Source of the DNA: Acidicapsa acidisoli
GTDB taxonomy: Bacteria; Acidobacteriota; Terriglobia; Terriglobales; Acidobacteriaceae
Length of the DNA: 64,000 nt
Direction of reading: 5' to 3'
NCBI RefSeq assembly: GCF_025685625.1
Contig: NZ_JAGSYI010000002.1
Coordinates: 1,116,001 to 1,180,000, forward strand
Positions 18,608 through 29,912 of this stretch are shown here, one piece after another. Each line of letters opens with the position of its first letter. Position 1 is the stretch's first letter. Both the position numbers and the translations under genes were made by a program. The notes beneath the pieces are model-generated. The model was not told where the DNA came from. It was given only the letters and a program-made list of their open reading frames with translations, and made no database searches.

Positions 18608-18650
18608 GGCCTGTACGCCAGCATTCGCTGCGTACAGGCCTTTTCCTTTT
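18608..18650 (+). terminator. Strong intrinsic terminator of the orphan unit
   Basis: Ten-bp stem GGCCTGTACG (18608-18617) with CGTACAGGCC (18631-18640), an inner CAG/CTG pairing, then TTTTCCTTTT. It stands just before the small membrane protein gene, so the gene pair downstream needs its own promoter or read-through. Confidence 0.8.
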
Positions 18651-18678
18651 GGAGCGGAATTGTATTGGAGGGATGAGT

Positions 18679-18813
18679 ATGCCGGATGATTCTGTTGAGG
18701 TTGCGACGGTAGCTAACAAGCGTGGATTGACGCTGGATTGGTGGGCAGTATTGCTCGCCCTGGGGCTTGCCCTGCTGGTGCGGGTGGGTGTGTTGCGACA
18801 TATTTCCTGGTAA
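18679..18813 (+). CDS. Small single-span membrane protein upstream of YeiH-type exporter
   Basis: 44 residues: a polar N-terminus, basic KRGLTLDW, one hydrophobic helix WAVLLALGLALLVRVGVL and a short tail. GGAGGG (18667-18672) lies 6 nt before ATG 18679, which decides this start over ATG 18673. The exporter ATG follows 13 nt after its stop, so the two are almost certainly co-translated. I do not recognise the family. The pairing suggests an accessory subunit of the exporter. Confidence 0.7.
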   Translation: MPDDSVEVATVANKRGLTLDWWAVLLALGLALLVRVGVLRHISW

Positions 18814-18826
18814 GTGCGAGAGACCT

Positions 18827-19912
18827 ATGGCGACGAATACTCTAGCGATTTCGAGCGAAACCGAGAATCCTCTCCGAGGCGTGGTCAGATTGGTTCCCGG
18901 CATTCTGCTGCTGGCTGTCATTGGCTACGCGGCTAAGTGGATTGAGCAGTCCATCAATGGGTACACGAAGGCCCACCATATCGTCTTTTCTAACATTGAG
19001 TATGTGCTCTGGGCGATTGTGATTGGCCTGGTGATTGGGAATCTGGTGCGCGTTCCGGAGATATTTCGCGCTGGGATCGATACTTACGAGTTCTGGCTGA
19101 AGGCGGGAATTGTGCTGCTTGGCTCGCGCTTTCTGGTGGGCGATATTCTCAAGCTGGGCGGAATCAGCCTGCTGCTGGTGTTTGTGGAGATTGGCGGCGC
19201 GTTGCTGTTGATGACGGCGCTGGGGAAGGCTTTTAGGTTGCGGCCAAAGCTGATCAACTTGCTGGCGATTGGTTCGGCGGTATGCGGCGTTTCGGCGATT
19301 ATTGCTGCCAAGGGTGCAATCGACGCCGATGACGAGGACGCGTCGTTTTCGATTGCCGCGATCTTGGCGCTTGGTGCGATCTCGCTGTTGACGTTTCCGC
19401 TGATCGGCCATGCCATTCACTTGAGCGATCATGCCTATGGTGTGTGGGCGGGGCTGGCGGTGGATAACACGGCGGAGGCTACGGCTGCCGGCGCACTGTT
19501 TTCGGATTCCGCCGGTAAGATCGCGGTGCTGACGAAGACCTGCCGAAATGCGCTGATTGGCTTTGTGGTGCTGGGATATGCCATTTACTGGGCGCGGCGT
19601 GGACAGGCGGGCGTAGTCGGGAACAAGGCTGCGTTTCTATGGCAAAAATTTCCTAAGTTTGTGCTGGGATTTCTGGTAATTTCGCTGGCTGTTTCGTTGC
19701 AGACCTTCAACGCCGACCAGGTGAAGAGCCTTGCCAATCTATCGCGATGGGCCTTTCTGCTGACCTTTGCAGGTGTGGGGCTGAGAACTAACTTCCGCGA
19801 GCTTTCGAAACAGGGGCTCAAGCCGTTCGCAGTTGGTGTGCTGGGAGAGGTGTTGATTGCCGTGTTGACGCTCGGCCTGGTGGCGGGCGCGGATCGCATC
19901 TGGGTCTTGTAG
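18827..19912 (+). CDS. YeiH/UPF0324-family putative sulfate exporter
   Basis: 361 residues, about ten transmembrane helices, the family's usual size. Recognisable family segments include IVLLGSRFLVGDI, GSAVCGVSAIIAA, VDNTAEATAAGALFSDSAG and GVGLRTNFREL near the end. Members are annotated as putative sulfate exporters and are often linked to cysteine or sulfolipid metabolism. The ATG at 18827 is preceded by GCGAGAGA. Ends 3 nt from the convergent esterase gene. Confidence 0.88.
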   Translation: MATNTLAISSETENPLRGVVRLVPGILLLAVIGYAAKWIEQSINGYTKAHHIVFSNIEYVLWAIVIGLVIGNLVRVPEIFRAGIDTYEFWLKAGIVLLGSRFLVGDILKLGGISLLLVFVEIGGALLLMTALGKAFRLRPKLINLLAIGSAVCGVSAIIAAKGAIDADDEDASFSIAAILALGAISLLTFPLIGHAIHLSDHAYGVWAGLAVDNTAEATAAGALFSDSAGKIAVLTKTCRNALIGFVVLGYAIYWARRGQAGVVGNKAAFLWQKFPKFVLGFLVISLAVSLQTFNADQVKSLANLSRWAFLLTFAGVGLRTNFRELSKQGLKPFAVGVLGEVLIAVLTLGLVAGADRIWVL

Positions 19913-19915
19913 GCG

Positions 19916-20845
19916 TTAGGCTGACGGTACAACCACACGCGGTCGAATGCCTTCGCCGATTGGCCCTTTGTGGTGCAATCGCGCGTTGAGCCACTCTGTC
20001 ATCTGGCGCTCCCAATCGGGTACGTTGGGTAGTTTGTTCCAGCCGCCGGTACCGTGTTTGCCGCCGGGGATGCGGATGATCTCGCAGCGCACGCCGACCT
20101 TGTGCAAGGCGGTCTGAAGATTGGTCGCCTCGGAGAACGGGATGTATTCATCTTGGTCGCCGAGGATTTCGAGAAGGGGTGGATCGTTCTTCGAGACGTA
20201 GGTGATAGGCGAGGCTTCGCGGATGGCTTCTTTCTCTCCTTTTTGCGCGATCAGGGGATCAAGCAGGCGATGCACGTCTGCGTTCAAAGGAACGAATTCG
20301 AAGCTGCTCTGCGCGTAGAGGCTCACGACCGCCTGCGCCTGTGCGCTGACGCGGTCTACAGGGTCCGTTGCGGCGGGGTCGCCGGGAGCGTTGAGCAGAC
20401 CGACCATGTTACTGAGAAAGCCGCCTGCTGAGCCTCCGACGAGGGCGATCCTGTTGGGATCGGCGTTCCATTGCTTAGCGTTGTAGCGGATGTAACGGAT
20501 GGCCCGCTGGACGTCCAGAACCATGTAGGGATAGGGATATTTTGGCGCGAGGCGATAGTTGACGGAGAAGACTGCATAGCCGGTGGGGGCGAGGAAATCC
20601 GCCACATAGGCTTCGCCGCTTTTGCTGTCGCCGCCGTGGTAGCCGCCGCCGTGAATCACGATGACGATGGGATGGTCGCCGCTTCCTTTGGGCGCGTAGT
20701 AGTCCATGGTCAGCGGTTGCCCGTCCGCGGTTCCGTAAAGGATGCCGTCCTGGGTCGGTGTTCGCGTCTCGGCTGCGTTCGCGCGGATGGAGACAAGGCA
20801 GAGTGCGGCAACGGCAAGCGCCACGGTCTTGATTAAAATTCTCAT
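19916..20845 (-). CDS. Secreted alpha/beta hydrolase (BD-FAE/esterase-lipase type)
   Basis: 309 residues with a signal peptide ending near ANAAE. Oxyanion-hole HGGGYHGG near residue 66, nucleophile elbow GGSAGG near 140, acid DQDEYIPF near 235 and His in GGKHGTGGW near 265. It resembles Acidobacterial esterases related to BD-FAE. Likely periplasmic carboxylesterase on plant-derived or acetylated substrates; exact substrate unknown. Divergent from htpG. Confidence 0.85.
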   Translation of the reverse strand: MRILIKTVALAVAALCLVSIRANAAETRTPTQDGILYGTADGQPLTMDYYAPKGSGDHPIVIVIHGGGYHGGDSKSGEAYVADFLAPTGYAVFSVNYRLAPKYPYPYMVLDVQRAIRYIRYNAKQWNADPNRIALVGGSAGGFLSNMVGLLNAPGDPAATDPVDRVSAQAQAVVSLYAQSSFEFVPLNADVHRLLDPLIAQKGEKEAIREASPITYVSKNDPPLLEILGDQDEYIPFSEATNLQTALHKVGVRCEIIRIPGGKHGTGGWNKLPNVPDWERQMTEWLNARLHHKGPIGEGIRPRVVVPSA

Positions 20846-20994
20846 TTTTGTATCGATCTCCAGAGAGTGATCTTATATGCGCAATACTTCTTCGAAGGGG
20901 TACTTGCCATGGTAGACGTTGTCAGGCGGTTTTGAGATTCCGTTATGAGCGGCGCTCTCGATTTATATTTATTTATATCGGTGAAAAAACATCT

Positions 20995-22869
20995 ATGTCG
21001 AAACGTGAATTTCAGACTGAAGTCAATCAGCTCCTGCAACTGATCATCCACTCTCTTTACTCTCACCCGGAAATCTTTCTCCGCGAACTCATTTCGAACT
21101 CTTCCGACGCACTTGACAAGCTCCGACACCTGACGCTAACGGACGATGCGTACAAGACGGTTCCCTTTGAACCGCGCATCGATCTGGAACTCGACGAAGA
21201 GGCAAAGACGCTTACCATTGCCGACTCCGGCATTGGCATGAATGAAGAGGATCTGGTATCGCATCTCGGAACGATTGCGCGCTCCGGCACGAAAAACTTC
21301 CTCTCGCAGCTCTCCGGCGACGCCAGGAAGGATTCGAACCTGATTGGCCAGTTCGGCGTGGGCTTTTATAGCGCGTTCATGGTTGCCGACAAGATCGAAG
21401 TCGTCTCGCGCAAAGCCGGGGAGGACAAAGCCTGGCGCTGGATCTCGGATGGTCAATCGGGATTTGATATTGAGCCGGCGGAACGCTCGACGGTCGGCAC
21501 GACGATACTCCTGCATCTGAACGAAGAAGGCAAGCAGTACGCCAACAGTTGGCGGCTCCAGGAGATCGTAAAAAAATACTCCAACCACATCGCTTTTCCG
21601 ATCTTCCTCACTTATGACAAGAGCGAGTGGAATGCGGAAGAAAAGAAGTCCATCAAGACTCGCACTACGGAACAGGTAAATGCCGCCAGCGCACTGTGGC
21701 GCCGATCGAAGAGCGAACTAAACGACGAGGATTACAAAGAGCTTTATAAGTCGATTAGCGGCGACTCGCAGGACCCGCTGTTCTGGTTTCATACCAAGGC
21801 GGAGGGCAGCCTTGAATACACTACGCTCTTCTACATTCCGGCCAAGGCTCCGCTGGACCTGTATCAGGCCGATTACCGCGTGGGCGTCAAGTTGTACGTG
21901 AAGCGCGTCTTCATCATGGATGACGCGAAGGAGCTTTTGCCGCAATATCTGCGGTTCGTTCGCGGCATCATTGACAGCGAAGATCTCCCGCTCAATGTGA
22001 GCCGCGAAATCCTGCAGCAGAATCGTGTGCTGACGAGCATTCGCACTGCGAGCGTGAAGAAGATACTTTCGGAACTCAAGAGCATTGCGACCAACAAGCC
22101 GGATGAATATCTCAAGTTCATCGGCGAGTACAATCGACCGCTGAAAGAAGGGCTTTATGGCGACTATGCCAACCGTGAGACGCTGCTCGATCTCATACGT
22201 TTCAAGTCAACGAAGGTGGATGGGCTGACAAGCCTCGCGGAAGTGATGTCGCGCATGAAGGAGGGACAAAAGAGCATTTACTACATTACCGGCGGCTCTG
22301 AGTCCCTGCTGCGTACCTCGCCGCTGCTTGAGATTTACCGGAAGAAGGACTTTGAGGTACTTATCCTCGAAGACGAAATCGATGAAATTGTCTTTGCGGG
22401 AGTGGACAAGTACGGAGAGATCGATCTCAAGGCGGTCAACAAGGCCTCGACGAGTGAAGATCTCAAAGAGGAAACAGAAACCGGCAAGGAAGAAAAGGCC
22501 GAATCGCTGAAGCCACTGCTCGATAAGCTCAAGGCCACATTGGGCGACCGGGTCAAGGATGTGCGTGCCTCGGTGCGCCTTGCTGACAGCCCATCCTGCA
22601 TTGTCTTCGACGAATCGGAGCCCTCGTTGCAGATGCAGCAAATGCTGCGCGCCATGGGTCAGAAAGATGTTCCGGCACCAGTGCCTACGCTGGAGGTCAA
22701 TCCGGATCACGAGATCGTCAAGAAGCTCCTCGCCCGAACTGACGACGCGATCACCCAGGACGCCGCGTGGTTACTCTTCGATCAGGCCCTGCTCATGGAA
22801 GGCGTTCCGCTCAAGGACCCGGCGACGTTCGTTCAACGTCTCAACCGCATGCTGAGTCTTTCCGTTTAG
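20995..22869 (+). CDS. htpG: Molecular chaperone HtpG (Hsp90 family)
   Basis: 624 residues from ATG 20995 (MSKREFQTEVNQLLQL), as expected for HtpG. GHKL ATPase motifs: ELISNSSDALDKLR near residue 33, DSGIGMNEEDL near 80 and GQFGVGFYSAFM near 120. The middle domain carries the conserved NVSREILQQNR near 334, and the C-terminal dimerisation domain is complete. The in-frame extension to 20848 is not Hsp90-like. Cytosolic ATP-dependent folding factor. Confidence 0.96.
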   Translation: MSKREFQTEVNQLLQLIIHSLYSHPEIFLRELISNSSDALDKLRHLTLTDDAYKTVPFEPRIDLELDEEAKTLTIADSGIGMNEEDLVSHLGTIARSGTKNFLSQLSGDARKDSNLIGQFGVGFYSAFMVADKIEVVSRKAGEDKAWRWISDGQSGFDIEPAERSTVGTTILLHLNEEGKQYANSWRLQEIVKKYSNHIAFPIFLTYDKSEWNAEEKKSIKTRTTEQVNAASALWRRSKSELNDEDYKELYKSISGDSQDPLFWFHTKAEGSLEYTTLFYIPAKAPLDLYQADYRVGVKLYVKRVFIMDDAKELLPQYLRFVRGIIDSEDLPLNVSREILQQNRVLTSIRTASVKKILSELKSIATNKPDEYLKFIGEYNRPLKEGLYGDYANRETLLDLIRFKSTKVDGLTSLAEVMSRMKEGQKSIYYITGGSESLLRTSPLLEIYRKKDFEVLILEDEIDEIVFAGVDKYGEIDLKAVNKASTSEDLKEETETGKEEKAESLKPLLDKLKATLGDRVKDVRASVRLADSPSCIVFDESEPSLQMQQMLRAMGQKDVPAPVPTLEVNPDHEIVKKLLARTDDAITQDAAWLLFDQALLMEGVPLKDPATFVQRLNRMLSLSV

Positions 22870-22879
22870 ATGTTGATTC

Positions 22880-22907
22880 GAGTAGCTGCGCATTCGCGCA
22901 GCTACTC
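22880..22907 (+). terminator. Hairpin after htpG
   Basis: Twelve-bp perfect stem GAGTAGCTGCGC / GCGCAGCTACTC with loop ATTC, 10 nt after the htpG stop. There is no long T-run behind it, so terminator activity is only likely. Confidence 0.55.
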
Positions 22908-22999
22908 ATTTGCGCAAGGCCCAGCGAGACAGAGTGGCCAATCACGACAAATGCTCTGGATTTCAAAATCGGATCGCAGCCAGGGCAAAATTGCCAATT

Positions 23000-23140
23000 C
23001 GGTGCGCGAACTGGTACCTGCACAAGTTCCGTCACATCTTTGCTACAAGAATCCTCCGGTCCGTCGATATCCGGAGGCTGCAGGTCACGCCTGGGCACAA
23101 GAAGATTGCGACCATTAGGAAATATTTGAAGCCGTTGCGC
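23000..23140 (+). pseudogene. Tyrosine recombinase (integrase) C-terminal remnant
   Basis: Forty-odd residues match the catalytic end of phage-type integrases: WYLHKFRHIFATRILR (HxxR box), VDIRRLQ, GHKKIATIRKYLKP (GHK box and Tyr nucleophile). At least one residue is missing after RILR and the usual WLGHK reads TPGHK. No N-terminal or core-binding domain lies upstream, where htpG ends. It is a scar of a lost mobile element. Confidence 0.7.
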
Positions 23141-23221
23141 CTCCTGAATATCAGACTGCTTCCAGATTCATGCTTTGCATGATTTCTCCTGCGCTGTATC
23201 ACAGGTCTAACACCAACAGAA

Positions 23222-24502
<1,281 letters not shown>

Positions 24503-24599
24503 TCAGAAGATGTGCAATTTTATCGGTTTGCAACGGCACATTGCGTCCCAGTATCTCTGAATTAGTCTGGAAACAATCCATTTGCCTTGCGAACGATCT

Positions 24600-24716
24600 G
24601 ATCTGCGTCTCGATGAAGAACCAGTCCAGGCACTTCAATCTTCTTAAGACCTCTGTGATATCTGTCTCCGAAAAGGCTTTGATGCAGTCGTAAGAGGCGA
24701 TGATCGAGGATTGCAT
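24600..24716 (-). pseudogene. Alpha/beta hydrolase (chloroperoxidase-like) fragment
   Basis: About 40 residues containing SYDCIKAFSETDITEVL, close to the YDCIKAFSETDFTEDL cap-region segment of non-haem chloroperoxidase-type hydrolases. Neither the nucleophile elbow nor the His region is present nearby. The remaining 600-bp gap between the aldo/keto reductase and the ADOP permease holds nothing else that I recognise. Confidence 0.45.
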
Positions 24717-25107
24717 TTCCTGTAGTCAGAACGCATCTCGAACGCCCTGCAACGGCTTTGCGTCCGGCTTGTTATAGCCGCAAAAGGGCGTTTATGCGGA
24801 GCCAGAACTCGCCTCAAGCGATTTCCACAAAACGACTCACTTTATTTACTCACCTGAAATCAAAGAGAACCACGGCGATGCTTCGCGTCAAACTATTTCG
24901 ATTGGCCGGTGCTGGACATCCGCAATCACAAACTCTTGCAGATACCTTGCCGCAAAACGTCCGATTTCGAACACACCCTATCAATTGTGAACACAGGTCG
25001 CGATCGTAAGATCGCTAACCCATTTGAATCAAGCAGCTAACGCAGAATCCCTATGGTACGTAAAATGCTTTCATTGTGTTCAAGCCGACGTGTGTGGAGG
25101 TTAGGCG

Positions 25108-27660
25108 ATGAGAGTTCTGCTGCAGGATCTAGGTTATGGATTCCGCCAATTGCGCAAGACGCCAGGGTTTACCGTGACCGTGCTCCTCACGCTCGCCCTC
25201 GGCATAGGCGCCAACTCGGCCATCTTCACGCTGGTCAATGCCATTCTGCTCCATAACCTGCCAGTGGTAGACCCCAAAACCCTCATCCGCATTGGCGATA
25301 GCGACGACTGCTGCGTCAATGGCGGCTGGAACGACAACGGGGACTATTCGCTCTTTGCCACAGACACCTATTACATGTTCAAGAAGAGCATGCCGGAATT
25401 CGAAGAGCTGGCTGCGATGGAGTCCGGCTACGCCTGGCGGCCCATTACTGTTCGCCGGGCAGGACCCCAGACCGTGGCGAAGTCCGTTATGGGCACCTTC
25501 GTCTCCGGCAACTACTTCCGCGTCTTTGGTCTTACACCCGCGGCGGGCCGGCTCTTTGTTGATGGCGACGACCAGAAGGGCGCACCTGTTACCGCCGTGA
25601 TGAGCTATGACGCATGGCAGCAGGATTATGAAGGCAATCCGAGCGTTGTGGGAAGCGCGTTTTACATCAATACCAAGCCAGCTACGATCATTGGTATCGC
25701 GCCGAAGGGATTCTACGGAGACCGTATCGATACCAATCCTCCCAAATACTTCCTTCCCATGAATTCGATGGATCAGGTCATTGGCGCACCGTACTTCACC
25801 GATCCCGACACTCAGTGGGCCTACATCATCGGTCGGGTTAAACCGGGAACTTCCCTCCCGACCCTCCAGGCCAAGGCCAGCACGCTGCTCAAGCAGCAGT
25901 TTACGCCGCTCAAGACATTTGCCGATCCGCGCGCCAAGCAGGTTCTCCCCCGCACCCATGTGACGCTCACCCCTGGCGGCGGCGGTATCCAGAACATGCA
26001 GGATGGTTACAAGGATCACTTGAAGCTGCTGCAATGGATCGCCGCGCTGGTCCTTCTCGTCGCCTGCGCCAATATCGCTAACCTGCTGCTGGTGCGCGGT
26101 ATGAGCCGCCGCGCGGAGCTTTCGATTCGCACAGCACTTGGTGCGCAGCGTAGCCGTATTGTGCGCCAGCTTCTCACGGAGAGCGTTCTTCTCTCGGGTA
26201 TGGGTGGCCTGCTCGGTCTCGCGGTTTCCTATCTCGGAGCGCACGCTCTGCTGGCACTCGCCTTTCCCGATCAGCACAACATGCCGGTCACGGCTTCACC
26301 TTCGCCGAGGGTCATCGGCTTTTCCTTTGGGATCTCGCTCGTTACGGGCATCCTCTTTGGCCTGGCGCCCGCCTTGATGGCCGCACGCACGCATCCAGCT
26401 GAAGCGTTGCGTTCCAACGCGCGTACAACCGCCCACGGAGCCTCCTTCCTGCAGCGCGCGCTCGTTGTCTTACAGGCTGCTCTCTCTCTAGTGCTCCTCA
26501 TTGCCGCGGGCCTCTTTGCGCAGAGCCTCAATAAGGCAGAGAACGTGGACATGAAACTGGATGCAGTGAACCGCTACATTGTCCACATCAATCCTCAGGC
26601 GGCCGGCTATAAGAACACGGAGGTCGAGCCGCTCTACCAGACCATCGTGGATCAATTCCACGCTATTCCCGGTGTTCTCAAGGTCGGCCTCGCCACCTAC
26701 ACCCCAATGGAGTCGAACAATTGGGGATCCGGTGTAAAGGTACAGGGCGAGCAGGACCTGAACAAGGGCGCATCCTGGGTGAAAGGCACTCCAGAGTACT
26801 TCGACTCCGTCGGCACGCATGTCGTCATGGGCCGCGGCTTCCAGTTACAGGACACGCTGAATGCATCGCCCGTCGCTGTGGTTAACCAAGAGTTCGTTAA
26901 GCAGTTCTTCGGCAACCGTAATCCCATTGGCCATCGCTTCGGTTTTTCCGGCCCAGGCCAGGCCGGGATGGATGGAGCGCATGAAATCGTCGGCGTGGTG
27001 GAAGACACCACTTACACCAGTGTCTATTGGAAAAACCACGCTATGTACTTTCTGCCGCTCACGCAGCGCGCTGGCAGTGCAAACGACCCCAACGGCCCTC
27101 TCGAAAAAGATCAATCCATGTACGCCGGCGCAATAGTCATCCAGACCGCTCGTCCCATCGCCGGGTTTGAAAAGATCGTAGGTGACACCCTGGCCAGCAT
27201 CAATCCCAACCTCACTATCGTGAAGTTCCAGACCTTCCAGCAGCAGATTGACGACCGCTTCGTCGAGGAGCGTCTCATCGCACGTCTCACGTCCCTTTTT
27301 GGCCTACTCGCCTTGCTGCTCGCCGCTATCGGCCTTTACGGGGTCACAGCTTACACCGTAGTCCGCCGCACACCGGAGATCGGCATCCGCATGGCACTGG
27401 GAGCGGCGCGCAGCCAAGTCATCGGAATGGTCATGCGCGGCGCCATGCTACAGGCTGTCGCTGGGCTCGCTATCGGTATCCCGGTGGCAATCTTCTGTGT
27501 GCGATACGTCAAGTCTCAGCTCTACGAGATCACCAGCGTGAATGTTCCGGTCATGACAATCGCTGTTGGAGTGCTGGTGCTTACGGCTGCCATTGCCGGC
27601 CTAATTCCGGCCCGGCGCGCGGCCTCTATAGACCCAGTAAGCGCCTTGCGCATTGAATGA
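25108..27660 (+). CDS. ADOP-type ABC transporter permease (MacB/FtsX-like)
   Basis: 850 residues with the layout of Acidobacterial duplicated orphan permeases: an N-terminal [19 protein letters not shown] leader, first TM with [18 protein letters not shown], a MacB periplasmic core domain, an FtsX domain with three TMs (about residues 310-470), then a second periplasmic domain and FtsX domain ending [17 protein letters not shown]. No ATPase gene is adjacent, as usual for this family. GGAGG precedes the ATG by about 9 nt. Function is unproven, probably mechanotransmission or export. Confidence 0.92.
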   Translation: MRVLLQDLGYGFRQLRKTPGFTVTVLLTLALGIGANSAIFTLVNAILLHNLPVVDPKTLIRIGDSDDCCVNGGWNDNGDYSLFATDTYYMFKKSMPEFEELAAMESGYAWRPITVRRAGPQTVAKSVMGTFVSGNYFRVFGLTPAAGRLFVDGDDQKGAPVTAVMSYDAWQQDYEGNPSVVGSAFYINTKPATIIGIAPKGFYGDRIDTNPPKYFLPMNSMDQVIGAPYFTDPDTQWAYIIGRVKPGTSLPTLQAKASTLLKQQFTPLKTFADPRAKQVLPRTHVTLTPGGGGIQNMQDGYKDHLKLLQWIAALVLLVACANIANLLLVRGMSRRAELSIRTALGAQRSRIVRQLLTESVLLSGMGGLLGLAVSYLGAHALLALAFPDQHNMPVTASPSPRVIGFSFGISLVTGILFGLAPALMAARTHPAEALRSNARTTAHGASFLQRALVVLQAALSLVLLIAAGLFAQSLNKAENVDMKLDAVNRYIVHINPQAAGYKNTEVEPLYQTIVDQFHAIPGVLKVGLATYTPMESNNWGSGVKVQGEQDLNKGASWVKGTPEYFDSVGTHVVMGRGFQLQDTLNASPVAVVNQEFVKQFFGNRNPIGHRFGFSGPGQAGMDGAHEIVGVVEDTTYTSVYWKNHAMYFLPLTQRAGSANDPNGPLEKDQSMYAGAIVIQTARPIAGFEKIVGDTLASINPNLTIVKFQTFQQQIDDRFVEERLIARLTSLFGLLALLLAAIGLYGVTAYTVVRRTPEIGIRMALGAARSQVIGMVMRGAMLQAVAGLAIGIPVAIFCVRYVKSQLYEITSVNVPVMTIAVGVLVLTAAIAGLIPARRAASIDPVSALRIE

Positions 27661-28002
27661 TTCGCGCCTTCGTAAGAGTCTTAGGCAAATGCACTTTGCC
27701 GCTCAATGCAATCCTCACTCACCTGCCGGAGAGATCGCTTCCGATAAGCTGTTCGCGCTTCTTAGCTGAGAACACATCGCACGCAGCACTCTAGGTGCGG
27801 ATGCTCAACTGATGGGTGCCATTCGTCTTGTGCCCGATACGGCAAAGCTCTCGCTTCTGCATTCTCCGCATGGGGCGGCGCTACCAAAATATAGATCCGA
27901 TGCCAAATGCGATAATTCCTCAAGGCAAATGGTCAGCACAGAGCAATGTCCCCTAGATGTTCCTGACCAACTGACATCGCGAGAATCCGATTCTGATTGG
28001 GT
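27661..28002. other. Intergenic region, nothing recognised
   Basis: About 340 bp between the convergent ADOP and GT-C/TPR genes. Open frames here are short shadows, and no hairpin with a T-run was found. Confidence 0.55.
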
Positions 28003-29718
28003 TCATCGATGCTGCTGCGTGGATAGAATCTGTGCGAGAAGTATTTGGATCTTGTGCGAAGCCGGATCCAGAGAGGCTGCCTTGCGTAGAGAGGCAAGCG
28101 AATCGGCCAGGTTTCCCTGGACCAGCTGTGCACGGCCCAACTCGTACCACGCCAAAGCGCCCTGCTCCGCAGTGGCTCCATTCACGATTGCCGCCTGACC
28201 GAAAGCGCTCGCAGCAGGCGCGTTCATTCCGCAACGCAGATAGCCGATCCCCAGGAAGAACGAAGTCTTCCACAGATCGGGGCGCAACTCATGTGCGCGT
28301 TGGTAGGCTTCGATTGCAGTATTACAATCTTTCCTTTGAATTGCCGTCTCTGCCCACAGTTGCAACGCAACAATATTGTGGGGAGCGACCTGGACCGCAT
28401 GGGAAAAGAGCGAGGCGTCATCCCGAAACTGTTGAGACGCGACGCGCGACTGCCAAACCTCTGCGCAAAGTATGATTGCAATGATACCGATCGCGAAGGC
28501 ACGCAACGGTGCACTGCGCTCAACCTTGGCAACGAGAGCAGCAATCAGCATTGCCATTCCAGCAGCGGACAAATAGAGATATCGGTCATGAAACAAGTCA
28601 TAGTCTCGAAGGAAAAACGTGCTTAGACAAACGGCAGCCAACGGAAGTACAACTACCAGTAGCGCCCAAGCTGCGAACTTCGATCGCATTCCGATCCAGA
28701 GAATGATGCCTGCGATACCTATCAGCGAGGCCACCTGTATTGCCATAGAAGCGAGGGAATGCGCCTGATCAATCCACAGGTCGTAGAATTCGCTCACTGG
28801 CATTGGCCAGACGAGTTTGCGAAATGCCAGAAGGAAGACGAACGGCGTCACGGAAAGAATTTCTGCGATTGATCGGATATCGGTGTGACGGAGTGAGGAA
28901 TGAATCCATAAAAAGGCTGTGAATGGAAACACTAGCGGCAGATAGGCCAATACTGTTGAACGGCGCAGATTTCGATCAAGACAAATAAGTTCATAAGAGA
29001 GTACCAGCACAACGGCGACAATCGCGGTCTCCTTCGCGAACATAGCCAGTGTAAGTGCAAATGAGGAAGTTAGACGTAACGCAAATGCGTCCCTTGGAGT
29101 GGAAGATCGACAACCAAGCGACACGGCGCAAAGAGCCAGGAGAACAAACAACGTATACAGCAACTCGCTGCTTGCAGAGACCCAGCTAACTGTCTCTGTC
29201 GTTAATGGGGAGCAGGCAAAGATGCAAGCTCCGCCGAATGCAGGGAGCAACCGGCGAAAATGCAGGAGGAGGAACAGAAACAGAGCTAATACGACAACAA
29301 TGTGCATGCTAATGCTCACAAGGTGCCATAACAAGGGATAAGAGCCGAAAAGCATGTGCTGAAAGAAGAGCGCAAGAAGGAAGAGCGGTCTGTAATAAGG
29401 CGAAGCTCTCTCCGGCCCGAGTTGCGCCCAGAGAGGCTCCCGCAGTGCTTGGCCCAGACCATTCCATGATTGAATTTGCTGGTTGAACTCTATCTGAAGG
29501 TGGTCGTCGTAGACGAAGCCAAAGTGAAGCGAAGGGGACCAGAGCCACGCAGTCAACAGTACAAGCATCGTTCCCGCTGAGATGATCATCCATCGCGCTG
29601 ATCGGCTTGGCGGGGGCGCTGCATTGATTATGGGATCGATGGCAGAGTAGGCTGCAACTTCGCTGCTGGGAACGAAGCGTGATCTTCGCAACGGTTTTCG
29701 GCGTGATCCAGATGCCAT
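28003..29718 (-). CDS. Multispanning GT-C-like glycosyltransferase/TMTC-type membrane protein with TPR tail
   Basis: 571 residues. About ten hydrophobic helices from residue 43 to 420, with a conserved acidic pair in the first external loop (FVYDDHLQI near residue 70), the position of the catalytic Asp in GT-C enzymes. The last 150 residues form TPR repeats (AIEAYQRAHELRPDLWKTSF, LGIGYLRCGM, SLRKAASLDP). This resembles TMTC-type O-mannosyltransferases and Acidobacterial relatives. It likely transfers a lipid-linked sugar to proteins or glycans at the membrane. Substrate unknown. Confidence 0.75.
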   Translation of the reverse strand: MASGSRRKPLRRSRFVPSSEVAAYSAIDPIINAAPPPSRSARWMIISAGTMLVLLTAWLWSPSLHFGFVYDDHLQIEFNQQIQSWNGLGQALREPLWAQLGPERASPYYRPLFLLALFFQHMLFGSYPLLWHLVSISMHIVVVLALFLFLLLHFRRLLPAFGGACIFACSPLTTETVSWVSASSELLYTLFVLLALCAVSLGCRSSTPRDAFALRLTSSFALTLAMFAKETAIVAVVLVLSYELICLDRNLRRSTVLAYLPLVFPFTAFLWIHSSLRHTDIRSIAEILSVTPFVFLLAFRKLVWPMPVSEFYDLWIDQAHSLASMAIQVASLIGIAGIILWIGMRSKFAAWALLVVVLPLAAVCLSTFFLRDYDLFHDRYLYLSAAGMAMLIAALVAKVERSAPLRAFAIGIIAIILCAEVWQSRVASQQFRDDASLFSHAVQVAPHNIVALQLWAETAIQRKDCNTAIEAYQRAHELRPDLWKTSFFLGIGYLRCGMNAPAASAFGQAAIVNGATAEQGALAWYELGRAQLVQGNLADSLASLRKAASLDPASHKIQILLAQILSTQQHR

Positions 29719-29912
29719 CGCGTTGATTATAGGGAAAACTCAGCCACCGAGCGATCGCTCATTGGACGCAGTGGCTTTCGCATTGACCGGGGAATTCCTT
29801 AACGCCGCGTTCATTTTTTATTTGACAAGGTCGCGTTCATAAGTGACCATGATCGCCTCTACGGATTCATCCGCCTTCGCATGCGGAAATTACACGGAAT
29901 GAGGCTGTTGCC

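Larger units (their letters stand above)
18485..18650 (+). ncRNA. Candidate small structured RNA of about 165 nt
   Basis: Bounded by the promoter at 18450-18478 and the terminator at 18608-18650. Internal pairing is visible: CCTTCGGAA with TTCCGGAGG encloses a hairpin CTGCAAC-TGTT-GTTGCGG. It matches none of the SRP RNA, RNase P or tmRNA signatures that I know. A microprotein ORF overlaps its 5' two thirds. Confidence 0.45.
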
